Below are positions 36,221 to 44,518 of a stretch of DNA of 64,000 bases, one piece after another. This DNA is from Chryseobacterium sp. ON_d1. Lineage in GTDB: Bacteria; Bacteroidota; Bacteroidia; Flavobacteriales; Weeksellaceae. Within the stretch, counting starts at the first letter, position 1. Every line of letters begins with the position of its first letter. The DNA is taken from positions 220,673 through 284,672 of the forward strand of contig NZ_BJTC01000007.1 in NCBI RefSeq assembly GCF_006829085.1. Direction: 5' to 3'. The notes beneath the pieces are model-generated. The model did no database searches. It saw only the letters and a program-made list of their open reading frames with translations, and was not told where the DNA came from. Made by a program: the position numbers and the translations under genes.

Positions 36221-37113
36221 AAGAGATAATTAATTATTTATCCAGGATTAATAGCAGTCCTAAATTATCCACTTTTAACAATTTGTTGGGTGGAAGAGAA
36301 ATTCATACTCCGGAAGATCGGGACAGCAATGAACTCAATCAAGTCTATTATGGCATAATTAAAGCAATAAAAGAAAATAATAAACAAGATTTTAATACTT
36401 TCTATAGTATAAAAAGTAAGAGTAAGCCAAGTAAAGATTCAGCAGCACCTTTCATAAATGACGATTTTTTAATTTTTGTTTTATTAGTTGGTGTGGTCAA
36501 ATTTGCAATAGACAAATCATGGATAACTTACATTATCTCTATTAGAAATAAAAATGCAATTACGATAACTTTTGAAAATTTAATAAAAGAAAACTATTAC
36601 AGTAAGAGTATTTTACCGGAAATTGTTTATATGTATCTGAACTTTACCAAGCCAATGCTGATAACAAATGATCTTATAAATTTTACATACAAATCTATAA
36701 GCGATAATACAAAACTTTTTGATGGACGCAGTGATTTTCAAATTTTATGTGCGATAAATTCTTATAATTTAATCGTTATTTCAAAGGAAGTGCCAGACAA
36801 AAGTGAACTTTTAATGTTACAGGATTTTACAGGTAGACTTTTAAAACGAGTAGAGTTTCTATCGTGGTTGATACAAGCTGCCTTATTCTGGGTTGTGATC
36901 TATATATTATTGAATTTACCTAGATATAGTCCTGAAACTATTAAATTTATTGATAAATATAACTATGCCTTTACCATTTTTGGTGCTTTAGGATTAAGTT
37001 TTTTGGGAAATGTTATTCCTTTATTTAAAAAGATATCCCAAATTATCTTGCTTAGATTACTAGGCGCTTCGAAAACTTCCGTAAAAGAATTAATCAAAGA
37101 AAGAGGTTCGTAA
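36208..37113 (+). CDS. Two-TM membrane protein coupled to the Argonaute gene (putative effector)
   Basis: 301 residues. A ~215-residue soluble N-terminal part precedes two TM helices (~219-240, WLIQAALFWVVIYILLN; ~252-273, YAFTIFGALGLSFLGNVIPLF) and a short basic tail (KTSVKELIKERGS). No family was recognised. It overlaps the Argonaute stop by 13 bases in another frame, the usual sign of translational coupling and joint function. Inactive long-B Argonautes are known to work with nucleases, SIR2 or membrane proteins that kill the infected cell. By that precedent this is a candidate membrane-disrupting effector, which is an inference. Its intact frame beside a truncated partner is notable. Confidence 0.7.
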   Translation: MVPIEEIINYLSRINSSPKLSTFNNLLGGREIHTPEDRDSNELNQVYYGIIKAIKENNKQDFNTFYSIKSKSKPSKDSAAPFINDDFLIFVLLVGVVKFAIDKSWITYIISIRNKNAITITFENLIKENYYSKSILPEIVYMYLNFTKPMLITNDLINFTYKSISDNTKLFDGRSDFQILCAINSYNLIVISKEVPDKSELLMLQDFTGRLLKRVEFLSWLIQAALFWVVIYILLNLPRYSPETIKFIDKYNYAFTIFGALGLSFLGNVIPLFKKISQIILLRLLGASKTSVKELIKERGS

Positions 37114-37484
37114 AAGTATTGGTGGCATTTTCGTAACAATTTATGGTAAATAGCAAAATATCAATAACTTTCTGAAAGCAAATTACTATTCAAAAGCATT
37201 ACACTGCTTTGGAGTAATTACACATGGTTTAATAGAATTTTTAGCGCGGATAAGTAAAAAAAATTGAACTGCTAAAAATCTATATAACCTAGAATTGCAG
37301 TAATAGAAGATTCGTTGTCCGCGATAATTTTATCCCCGTCATAATGTAACGTATAGCAAGCAGTTTATGTTTTAAAGCACGAATGCATTACTTTTATTTT
37401 CAGGATATTTCATATATGACTATTTAATAGGGGAATTATTCTGTGCATTAATGATAATACAGTAAGGAAGAATTAACATTACCA
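37114..37484. other. Intergenic, no supported gene
   Basis: 371 AT-rich bases between the putative effector and the IS256-family element. No coding remnant or hairpin recognised. Confidence 0.4.
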
Positions 37485-37492
37485 TATTTTAT

Positions 37493-38845
37493 GAGACTGT
37501 AACGTGAACTGTGTCAACGGAATAATTCAATAAGGTTTTTTTATATTTAATTATTCAAACGACATGGTCATGAAAGAAAAGACCCCATTTGACTTTGAAC
37601 GCTTCAAAGAGGAAGCTATGCAAGGTCTTTATAACGGAAAGAGTTTATCTCCCAATGATGGCGTTCTAGCGCCCTTAATGAAGCACTTACTGGAGTCGAT
37701 GATGGATAGCGAGCTGGAAAGTCACCTTCAGGAAGATAAAGCTTCCGGGAACTCCAATCGTCGGAATGGCAAGACCAAAAAAACTGTTCGAGGTCTTAAT
37801 ACCGGTACATTTGAACTTGAATCTGGACGGGATAGATCTGGTACATTTTAGCCCAAGGTAGTTCCCAAACGTCAGCTTATTATAACAGAACAGCTGGAAG
37901 GTCATGTGCTGAGCATGTATGCCAAAGGTATGAGCACACGTGCAATAAGTGATTTTATCCGTGGGATGTATGCTATGGAGATTTCTGCAACTGAAATATC
38001 CCGTATTACAGAAAGCGTCATGCCTGCTGTTAACGAGTGGCGAAGTCGTCCGCTAGAAGCCGTCTATCCCTTTGTTTTCCTAGACTGCATGCATTATAAA
38101 GTCCGTCAGAACGGTACGGTTGAGTCCCGGGCCATTTATAATATCCTGGGCATAGGAATGGATGGTCGCAAAGACTTGATAGGGCTTTACAGTTCGGAAA
38201 ACGAAGGAGCTAAATTCTGGTTATCCGTACTCACCGATCTAAAGCAACGCGGTGTAGAGGACATCCTGATAGCCTGTATTGATGGACTGAAGGGTTTTCC
38301 TGAAGCTATAGAAGCTATTTTTCCAAAAACAAAAGTTCAGTTATGCATTGTCCATCAGATTAGATCAAGCATGCACTACGTTACAGAAAAGGACAAAAAG
38401 GCTGTTATTGAAGATTTAAAGCCTATTTATAAAGCTGTAAACGAAGAAATGGGATATGAAAAACTACTGGTCTTTGAAGAGAAATGGGGCAAGAAATACC
38501 CCATAGCCGCTAAGTCATGGCTCGATAACTGGATAAACCTCTCTACTTTTTTTGAGTATGATGAGCAGGTGCGTAAGACTATCTATACCACTAATCCTAT
38601 TGAAGGAATGCACCGTCAGATCCGAAAAGTAACGAAGTCTAAAGGTGCATTCAGTTCTGAGCAGGCTCTTATGAAGCTGCTGTTTCTGATAATAAAGGAT
38701 ATCTCTAAAAAGTGGACAATGCCAGTGCATAACTGGGGCTTGACCATATCCCAACTTTACATTAAATTTGGGGATAGGCTCAAACTTGATAAAGGCTTTT
38801 AGATTTTGGTTAATTATCCAATGACACAGTTCAGTTTACACTCCC
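37493..38845 (+). mobile_element. IS256-family insertion sequence with intact ends
   Basis: A 1353-bp element. The 24-bp imperfect terminal inverted repeats at 37493-37516 and 38822-38845 share the core ctgaactgtgtca-type end (left gtgaactgtgtca). They are bounded by an exact 8-bp direct repeat, tattttat, at 37485-37492 and 38846-38853, matching the 8-9 bp duplication expected for IS256. The preserved duplication indicates a fairly recent insertion with no later rearrangement across it. The internal transposase has a premature stop. A degraded copy of the right end lies at 51350-51507. Confidence 0.93.
37564..38802 (+). pseudogene. IS256-family (MULE) transposase with in-frame TAG
   Basis: The frame is open from 37564 to 38802 except for TAG at 37849-37851 (codon 96). 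It is preceded by DRSGTF and followed by PKVVPKRQ, where the family has DR.GTFEPK..PK; a single change from GAG explains it. Downstream parts are complete: first catalytic Asp (about residue 174) in FVFLDCMHYKV, second in IACIDGLKGF, the CIVHQIRSS segment, and Glu in NPIEGMHRQIRK. An internal start at 37906 would give 298 residues lacking the N-terminal DNA-binding part. Unless suppressed, the enzyme is inactive, but the element could still be moved by a related transposase. Confidence 0.92.
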
Positions 38846-38897
38846 TATTTTATATCCGACGACACGTTGTTTTCAATTCTGATAGACCGAGCCTATG

Positions 38898-39467
38898 CTA
38901 ATAGTTATAATACTTTTTCAACCAGTTTTGAAATTTGTCTTCATAGATTTTCTGTGCTTTTTTGACGATCTCATCCGGATCTTCTGTAATTTCAATACCA
39001 TAGTTTTCCAAAACCCAACTTCTGTACTCTTCTATTTTTTCGCTGGGCTCATAATCATCTTCATCTTTATAAAAATAGATTTCATCCCAACCAATAGAGG
39101 GTTCAACATCAAAGGTTAAAATTTCCAGCAACTCCTTTATGTTTTTAGCCACAATATGAATTCCCCCCTCACTTCCAAATGCTAAAATAGGGGCCTCAGC
39201 TAAATTTTCATTTTTGTCTACTACCCAAAATGCATAAGTTGAGCCGGTTCCATCTGCCATTGCAAATTCTATAACTGAGGTTGTAAATTCTTCATCGTCT
39301 GAATAACCTTTTATTCCACTTTTATCTGAATAATCTCTCCCGATATAAAATTGGTCTGAAAAATTTTCATCATCTCCAATTGAGTTCTGAAAATTAACAA
39401 GATTTATTAATTCTTCAGGAATTTCAAAATTTTTGAAGTTTACTTTAAATTCACTTAGATCGACCAT
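38898..39467 (-). CDS. SMI1/KNR4 (SUKH)-like protein, possible immunity protein
   Basis: 189 acidic residues, no signal. The pattern IPEELINLVNFQNSIG, then a YAFWVVDKNENLAEAPILAFGSEGG strand block, then IHIVAKNIKELLEIL fits the SUKH fold found in immunity proteins of polymorphic toxin systems and in stand-alone regulators. No toxin gene is adjacent: the IS256 element lies 45 bases past its stop, and a DUF4870-like membrane protein lies upstream. It may be an orphan immunity gene. Fold assignment is from pattern, not from a search. Confidence 0.6.
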   Translation of the reverse strand: MVDLSEFKVNFKNFEIPEELINLVNFQNSIGDDENFSDQFYIGRDYSDKSGIKGYSDDEEFTTSVIEFAMADGTGSTYAFWVVDKNENLAEAPILAFGSEGGIHIVAKNIKELLEILTFDVEPSIGWDEIYFYKDEDDYEPSEKIEEYRSWVLENYGIEITEDPDEIVKKAQKIYEDKFQNWLKKYYNY

Positions 39468-39519
39468 TCTTACTGATTTTTATTTTTATGTCCCGTGTTT
39501 AATATCGGTTATCCCCAAA

Positions 39520-39852
39520 TTATTCGTCTATGAATTTGAACTGATTTTCGAAAAACTTACCGATAAGGGGAAGAGGCTTCTTAGCTTCACTGGCGGCATT
39601 AATGACCCCGATGACAAAAAGAATGAAGAGTACGATTCCAATGTAATTGATAAAATAAAGCATAGGTGCCAGAAAAAGAATAATCCATAAACCTAAATTA
39701 AATAGCACGGATATGATAAAAAGGCCGAGACCCTGTTTCAGATGGTAAGTCACAAGGTCGCTCTTGGGGGTGATATCATGCCTTTTAATGTAGGCCACTA
39801 ACCATCCAATAATTGTAATGTAGGATAAAATCGCTGCTGTTTTGCTTTTCAT
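39520..39852 (-). CDS. DUF4870/Tic20-like small membrane protein
   Basis: 110 residues from the second Met (39852); the frame also has an ATG six bases earlier. Three or four hydrophobic segments carry the family's pattern: a start on AAILSYITIIGWLVAYI, a short polar loop with YHLKQGLGLFIISVLF, then FINYIGIVLFILFVIGVINA and the K-P-L-P-L-I-G-K-F tail. Function unknown, with a housekeeping feel. It is on the same strand as the SUKH-like gene, 52 bases upstream of it. Confidence 0.8.
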   Translation of the reverse strand: MKSKTAAILSYITIIGWLVAYIKRHDITPKSDLVTYHLKQGLGLFIISVLFNLGLWIILFLAPMLYFINYIGIVLFILFVIGVINAASEAKKPLPLIGKFFENQFKFIDE

Positions 39853-39966
39853 AATCAACTATTTTTCACAAAAATATCACAAGTTCAATTTCTATTGACA
39901 GCAGATTGTTTTTCAGTATTTACGGCTTTGCATTTATCTTGTTTGGATTTTTATCCGGGTTATATA

Positions 39967-40710
39967 CTACTGATCTTCGTTTTTCATGATTTTAAAGAAG
40001 CGTTCCCTGTTAGCACGGGATATGGGTATGATATCATTGTTCAGCATGTTTATAAACCCGTCCTTTGAGAAGTTGGCTACAAAATCTACATTTATTAAAT
40101 GGGACTGATGTACCCGTATAAAATTGGGGGAAATAAGTATATCTTCATAATACTTCAATGGTTTGGAAACAATAATCTGCTGCCCGCTTTTTAGAATAAA
40201 TGTTGTGTAGGAACCTGAGGTTTCGCACCGGACAATGTTTTCGAGTTTTACAACATGCATAGCTTCTATGGTAGGCAGCACTATTCGGTCATGTTTTTTT
40301 GCAGTATCAGAGGAAGGGTCAATAACAGTTTGAAAATCCATGTACTGAGATTTTTTGAGTGCCATACGCTCAAGGGTTTCGCTCAGCTCATCATAGTCTA
40401 TCGGTTTCAGGAGATAGTCGATAGCATTGAATTTGAATGCCCTTATCGCATGTTCCTCATAAGCGGTAGTAAAAACAAGATGGAAGTTCTTATGGTCAAT
40501 CTGTTCAAGAACATCAAAACCGGTCCCGTTTTTCAGCATGATATCCATAAAAACCAGGTCTGGCTTTAAACGGTCAATAATTTTGACGGCTTCCGGGAGC
40601 CCTTCGGCATAACCGATAATCTGGATGCTATCTGGCGCTGCCATTTCAAGAAGGATAGAAAGGGCCTCTCTCAGATGATATTCATCTTCTATAATAACTG
40701 CTTTGTACAT
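39967..40710 (-). CDS. LytTR-family response regulator (second system)
   Basis: 247 residues. The receiver domain has E8/D9, phospho-acceptor D56 in VFMDIMLKNGTG, TTAYEEHAIRAF and Lys in YLLKPIDYDEL. The C-terminal LytTR domain (~140-240) includes IEAMHVVKLENIVRCE and FIRVHQSHLINVDFV. It starts four bases after the stop of the TPR histidine kinase, so the two form one transcript. It is only distantly similar to the regulator at 3672-4400. Confidence 0.93.
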   Translation of the reverse strand: MYKAVIIEDEYHLREALSILLEMAAPDSIQIIGYAEGLPEAVKIIDRLKPDLVFMDIMLKNGTGFDVLEQIDHKNFHLVFTTAYEEHAIRAFKFNAIDYLLKPIDYDELSETLERMALKKSQYMDFQTVIDPSSDTAKKHDRIVLPTIEAMHVVKLENIVRCETSGSYTTFILKSGQQIIVSKPLKYYEDILISPNFIRVHQSHLINVDFVANFSKDGFINMLNNDIIPISRANRERFFKIMKNEDQ

Positions 40711-40713
40711 TTT

Positions 40714-42717
40714 TTATAATATTGGAATATTGATAGTTATTGTGCATCCCTTATCGGAACTCTGTTTTGAAAAATGAGGAATAAGCCTGTCTGATCCGTT
40801 CTTTTCATACAAGGCCAGTCTTTCATCTATTATTTTAATAGCCAGCGGATCATGATTGTGTTTGTTTTTGTCTTTTTGGGATGCTTCCATGCCAATTCCA
40901 TTGTCCTTGATAACGCAGATCAATACCTGTTCTGCTGTTTTTTTTGCAAATGTTATTATCAGGTTTCCTTTTCGCTGTGTCAAAGGCTTCAGCCCGTGTT
41001 CGATCGCATTTTCCACCAAAGGTTGTAGGAGCAGGGGCGGTATTTTTTCGTACATATTTAGCTCATCTGCAAATTCGAACCTATAATCAAATGAATGGTT
41101 AAGTCTCAGCTGCTGCAGTTCAACGTAATTTTTCAAGTTTTCTGTTTCTTCTTCCAGGGTTACCGATTCTTTCCTGGAATGATACAAGGTCTCCCGGGTT
41201 AGTTTTGCAAACTTATTAAGATAGGTGAGCGCTTTTGTTCGGTTATCTTTCAGGATAATGCTCTGAATATTTGCAAGGCAATTAAAAATAAAATGGGGGT
41301 CCATCTGAGACTGAAGAAAGCGCCGTTCCAGCGAAAGCTTTGCCAGCAGGTTTTCAAGACTGTCCTTTTCCAGCAGGTTGAGTTTGAGCTGGTCATTTAT
41401 TTGCTGCTGCTTCAGGTTATCAGCCTGTTTCTGGTAAAATCGCTTTCTATAGTAGAAGGAAATAAAGATAAAAATAACAATAACAAGCAAGATCAGGGAA
41501 ATTACATATCCAAGATCCTTATTTTTTTCCTGAAGCAGTTTCTCATTCTCTAAGTGTTTTATTTTGCGGATTTTTTCAGCAGATTCAAATTTTATTTCCG
41601 CAAGCTGCAGATTCCTTTGCATTGTTTCATCGTAGGTGAGGCGATTATATTTGCTAAAAGACTGGTCATATAGATAATACGAAGAATAATCATTTTGCCT
41701 TGCGGCGACTTCCTTGAGACTTGAATAAAACTGGGCTAATATTTCATGGTCTTTATATGGTAGTCCTAGCTGATAAGCAACTCCGTCCAGAAACAATTGC
41801 TTTGCTTTGCTGTACTCGCCCTGATATAACAGATACTTTCCACGCAATCCGAGACTATTTCTGTATGTAGCCTTCACACCATATTTTTTGCTTATGGCGA
41901 TGGCCGTATCCAATTGTCGTATAAATAGCTTTTCATCCATCAGTTTTGGCCGCCTTATTAACAATGCTGCAAGGTTAAGATGAGAAATGGCAATGTTACT
42001 CTTACTGGGAATTCTGGTATCGTTCTGTGAGGAAAAGTCTGCGGTCTGTTTTAAAAATTTCACCGAATTTTTCCATAAGGAAATGTTATTTTGGTCTTTA
42101 TCTGTCAAACCTGTCAGATAAGACCCCATTGCCAGACGGGCATGCAGAATGCTTTCGGGATCTGAAGACTGTTTGGCATATTTCATGGCTTCGCGCACAT
42201 ATTTTTCGACCCGGTCATCCGAACTTAAAGAAAAGCTATAAGAGATATCGGCGCATATCTGAGCGCAGAGGGCATAATTTTTATACCTTTCAAAAAGTGT
42301 GTTGGCTTTAAGCTGGTAATTCAGTGCGGCTGTATTGTCATCGAAATAGGACTTAAGATTTCCCATGACCATATAAGCGTAGGCCTTTGCGCGCTGATCA
42401 CTGGTCTGTGCGGATATTTTGTAGGCTTGCTCTGCATAGTTATTGAATTCCTTCGGGTTATTCAGTCTTCGATAAGTTAGCGCTAAAAAGGTAAGACAGA
42501 TCACTTCATCCCTTTTCGAATTTGATTTCCTGGCCAATAATAGCGCACTATTGAGCATTTGTTTCGCTTTGGCACTATCCGTAAATCTGCAGGAATATCC
42601 CTGGAATGCCAATGACTCTATTTTGGAGTCCTGCGCTTTCAGCGAACTGGTGAATGTCGTAAATGATATCAATATTGCAAGGAAAAAAAAGAGACTGTTT
42701 AAATACTTGTGATCCAT
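40714..42717 (-). CDS. Sensor histidine kinase with periplasmic TPR domain
   Basis: 667 residues from the ATG at 42717, eight codons inside the longest frame and directly before the signal sequence (YLNSLFFFLAILISFTTF). TPR repeats occupy ~30-370 in the periplasm. A coiled stretch, one TM (DLGYVISLILLVIVIFIFISFYY) and a long helix follow, then the LytS-type core with QMDPHFIFNCLANIQ (phospho-His), LLLQPLVENAIEHGLKP and a G box. It senses something outside the inner membrane through the TPRs and phosphorylates the LytTR partner. The target genes may be the divergent block starting at 42966, by position only. Confidence 0.92.
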   Translation of the reverse strand: MDHKYLNSLFFFLAILISFTTFTSSLKAQDSKIESLAFQGYSCRFTDSAKAKQMLNSALLLARKSNSKRDEVICLTFLALTYRRLNNPKEFNNYAEQAYKISAQTSDQRAKAYAYMVMGNLKSYFDDNTAALNYQLKANTLFERYKNYALCAQICADISYSFSLSSDDRVEKYVREAMKYAKQSSDPESILHARLAMGSYLTGLTDKDQNNISLWKNSVKFLKQTADFSSQNDTRIPSKSNIAISHLNLAALLIRRPKLMDEKLFIRQLDTAIAISKKYGVKATYRNSLGLRGKYLLYQGEYSKAKQLFLDGVAYQLGLPYKDHEILAQFYSSLKEVAARQNDYSSYYLYDQSFSKYNRLTYDETMQRNLQLAEIKFESAEKIRKIKHLENEKLLQEKNKDLGYVISLILLVIVIFIFISFYYRKRFYQKQADNLKQQQINDQLKLNLLEKDSLENLLAKLSLERRFLQSQMDPHFIFNCLANIQSIILKDNRTKALTYLNKFAKLTRETLYHSRKESVTLEEETENLKNYVELQQLRLNHSFDYRFEFADELNMYEKIPPLLLQPLVENAIEHGLKPLTQRKGNLIITFAKKTAEQVLICVIKDNGIGMEASQKDKNKHNHDPLAIKIIDERLALYEKNGSDRLIPHFSKQSSDKGCTITINIPIL

Positions 42718-42965
42718 AAAATTCTGCAATATTTTTTGCAAATATAGCTATTATATCAGTGTTTCAATTTTTCGAATAGGGATCCAAACTGATATTTTTT
42801 GTATTGAATATGGTCGTTGACAGGTGTATTGATACCGATGCAAAAATATATCCGCCAAATAAAAAGTAGAAGCGTCCAGATACAAATTGCCTCTTGTTGT
42901 CAATAGCTTTAAAATAGTAATATTGATCTACTAAATTTACCAAAACACATCATTCTATGTATTTT
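42718..42965. promoter_or_regulatory. Divergent intergenic region
   Basis: 248 bases between the leftward TPR kinase gene and the rightward gene at 42966. It must hold both promoters. I could not place convincing TAnnTTTG boxes. Confidence 0.3.
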
Positions 42966-43445
42966 ATGGAAATATTTAAACCGCTGAAATCTGTCCTGTT
43001 TTTATTTTTAATGATTTCTGCGGCCTGTAATGCCCAGACCGGGGAGAAAACCAAAAATAAGATCGAATTCTTAGTGAAAGGTAAAGACGGTATACCCATC
43101 CATGCAGCGCGGGGGGTATCGTTGACATTCAGTAACCCGAACAAAGGTGCGTCTTTTAGTTTTGCGTCCCCCGGTGAAAATAAAAAAAAAGAGAAGAAAT
43201 ATTTCCTGACCATTGATTTCGAAAAGATGAGTCCTGAAATCCTTAAATTGATGAAGGATTACGACAGTGATTTTTCTGGTGAACTGCGGGTCATCGGTAA
43301 CGCTGACAATCTTCTTTCACAGCACATCGAATTTTCCGGTGCATCTCTGGATAACGTTGCCTACCAGTGTACACTGGACGAGACAAGCATGTTCCTATAC
43401 CTTTGGTGCAGCAAAATCAGTGTAAATGGCGTAGAACTTAATTAA
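42966..43445 (+). CDS. Secreted hypothetical protein, possibly Hcp/TssD-like
   Basis: 159 residues from the ATG at 42966 (an earlier ATG at 42957 adds three). The signal peptide ends near SAACNAQ; the CN could also be a weak lipobox. A low-complexity basic loop (NKKKEKK) precedes strands that end in LRVIGNADNLLSQHIEFSGA and LYLWCSKISVNGVEL. The last part faintly recalls the closing strands of Hcp/TssD tube proteins, but a signal peptide would be odd for that family, so I leave the function open. It is the first gene of a co-directional block to 46748. Confidence 0.5.
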   Translation: MEIFKPLKSVLFLFLMISAACNAQTGEKTKNKIEFLVKGKDGIPIHAARGVSLTFSNPNKGASFSFASPGENKKKEKKYFLTIDFEKMSPEILKLMKDYDSDFSGELRVIGNADNLLSQHIEFSGASLDNVAYQCTLDETSMFLYLWCSKISVNGVELN

Positions 43446-43447
43446 CT

Positions 43448-43906
43448 ATGGAAAATACGTTTAAAAATTTTAAGAAAGTAGGAAACCGTTATATACTCAA
43501 GCGGCAGTATGGATTCGGTATATTGATCGTGACTGGTCTTGCGGTTATGGCCTGGGTCGGATATAATTCAGATAACAAGGCTATGATGTGGATTTTTGGG
43601 ATCTTCGCGGCAATATGTTTTTTATCCATTTATACAGAGCGCATGGTGATTGATTTGGATGCAAAAACTTTGTTTATCAAAAGGGGATTAAAAGCAGAGA
43701 TCAGTATTCCATTTTCTGATATTGGCCATTACCAGATGAGCAGGTTGATTTACATCTTTATACCGGTCAATACTTCACTTAATGTGTGTTATTTTACCGC
43801 AGGTGAGGAGAAGTTCGCTATTGTCGCACAGGGCCTGTCAAAGCGGGCTATGCAGGATATTTTAAATGATATTGAAGCAATAACACTTCCTTATGCCGGA
43901 AAATAG
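43448..43906 (+). CDS. Hypothetical two-TM protein (PH-like)
   Basis: 152 residues. It starts two bases after the preceding stop. Two TM segments (about 21-38 and 44-60, FGILIVTGLAVMAWVGY and MMWIFGIFAAICFLSIY) are followed by a beta-rich cytosolic part (MVIDLDAKTLFIKRGLKAEISIPFSDIGHY) like bacterial PH/YdbT-type domains. Its last 14 bases overlap the next gene, so the pair is probably co-translated. Function unknown. Confidence 0.65.
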   Translation: MENTFKNFKKVGNRYILKRQYGFGILIVTGLAVMAWVGYNSDNKAMMWIFGIFAAICFLSIYTERMVIDLDAKTLFIKRGLKAEISIPFSDIGHYQMSRLIYIFIPVNTSLNVCYFTAGEEKFAIVAQGLSKRAMQDILNDIEAITLPYAGK

Positions 43907-44402
43907 CAAGTATAAAATTGTTGACAGCGGCAGGATTTTTAGTTTTAAGCCCAATCGCTACAGCCTTAAACTTTCAGTCTGGACACTTGGTGTTATTTTG
44001 TCACTGATCCTGTTATCCACTATCTTTTATCATCATCTCACCAGAGGACTGGTCATTCTGCTTGCTGTTCTTGGCCCATATCTTATTCTGCACAGCCTTT
44101 ATGATATTTTTATACGGGCCGAAATCTGTTACCTGTTTGACCGGATGGATCGGACAGTATTTAGGAAAAAGCCTTTTTTTCCTAAGAAAAACCTTATGCC
44201 CTTTGAAGAAATGGTCATTTTTACAAGCACCAGTGGCGGCTATTGGCATTATGCCCTTGGGGCAAAAAATAGTCATTTGGTAAAAAGCTACCGGATCAGT
44301 GAGGATTTTAGGAATGGCAGAGTGAAATCCTTGAAGGAATCAGCATATGAGGTTGATATCTTAACAAAGCTCTATGAAATGACGCAATTGCCTGTACGTT
44401 AA
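43893..44402 (+). CDS. Hypothetical membrane protein, paralogue-like partner of the preceding gene
   Basis: 169 residues with two or three TM segments (~32-50 and 54-75). A soluble tail has the same strand order as the preceding protein (CYLFDRMDRTVFRKKPFFPKKNLMPFEEMVIF), so the two may be diverged duplicates acting together. It starts inside the previous gene, a 14-base overlap in another frame. I recognise no family. Confidence 0.6.
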   Translation: MPENSKYKIVDSGRIFSFKPNRYSLKLSVWTLGVILSLILLSTIFYHHLTRGLVILLAVLGPYLILHSLYDIFIRAEICYLFDRMDRTVFRKKPFFPKKNLMPFEEMVIFTSTSGGYWHYALGAKNSHLVKSYRISEDFRNGRVKSLKESAYEVDILTKLYEMTQLPVR

Positions 44403-44518
44403 GGATATTTTAACTGCAGAGAATACAAGCAAAGATATAATTGTATTGGTTTAACTGCTCAGTTGATCATTTTCAGCGGTCGGTTTTTCCGGATTTAAAA
44501 CTAATTACACAAAAGCAA

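Noticed and set aside
37906..38802. The downstream transposase ORF as an independent 298-residue gene
   Set aside because: It is in the same frame as the upstream ORF and separated only by one TAG. Family alignment shows a single gene.
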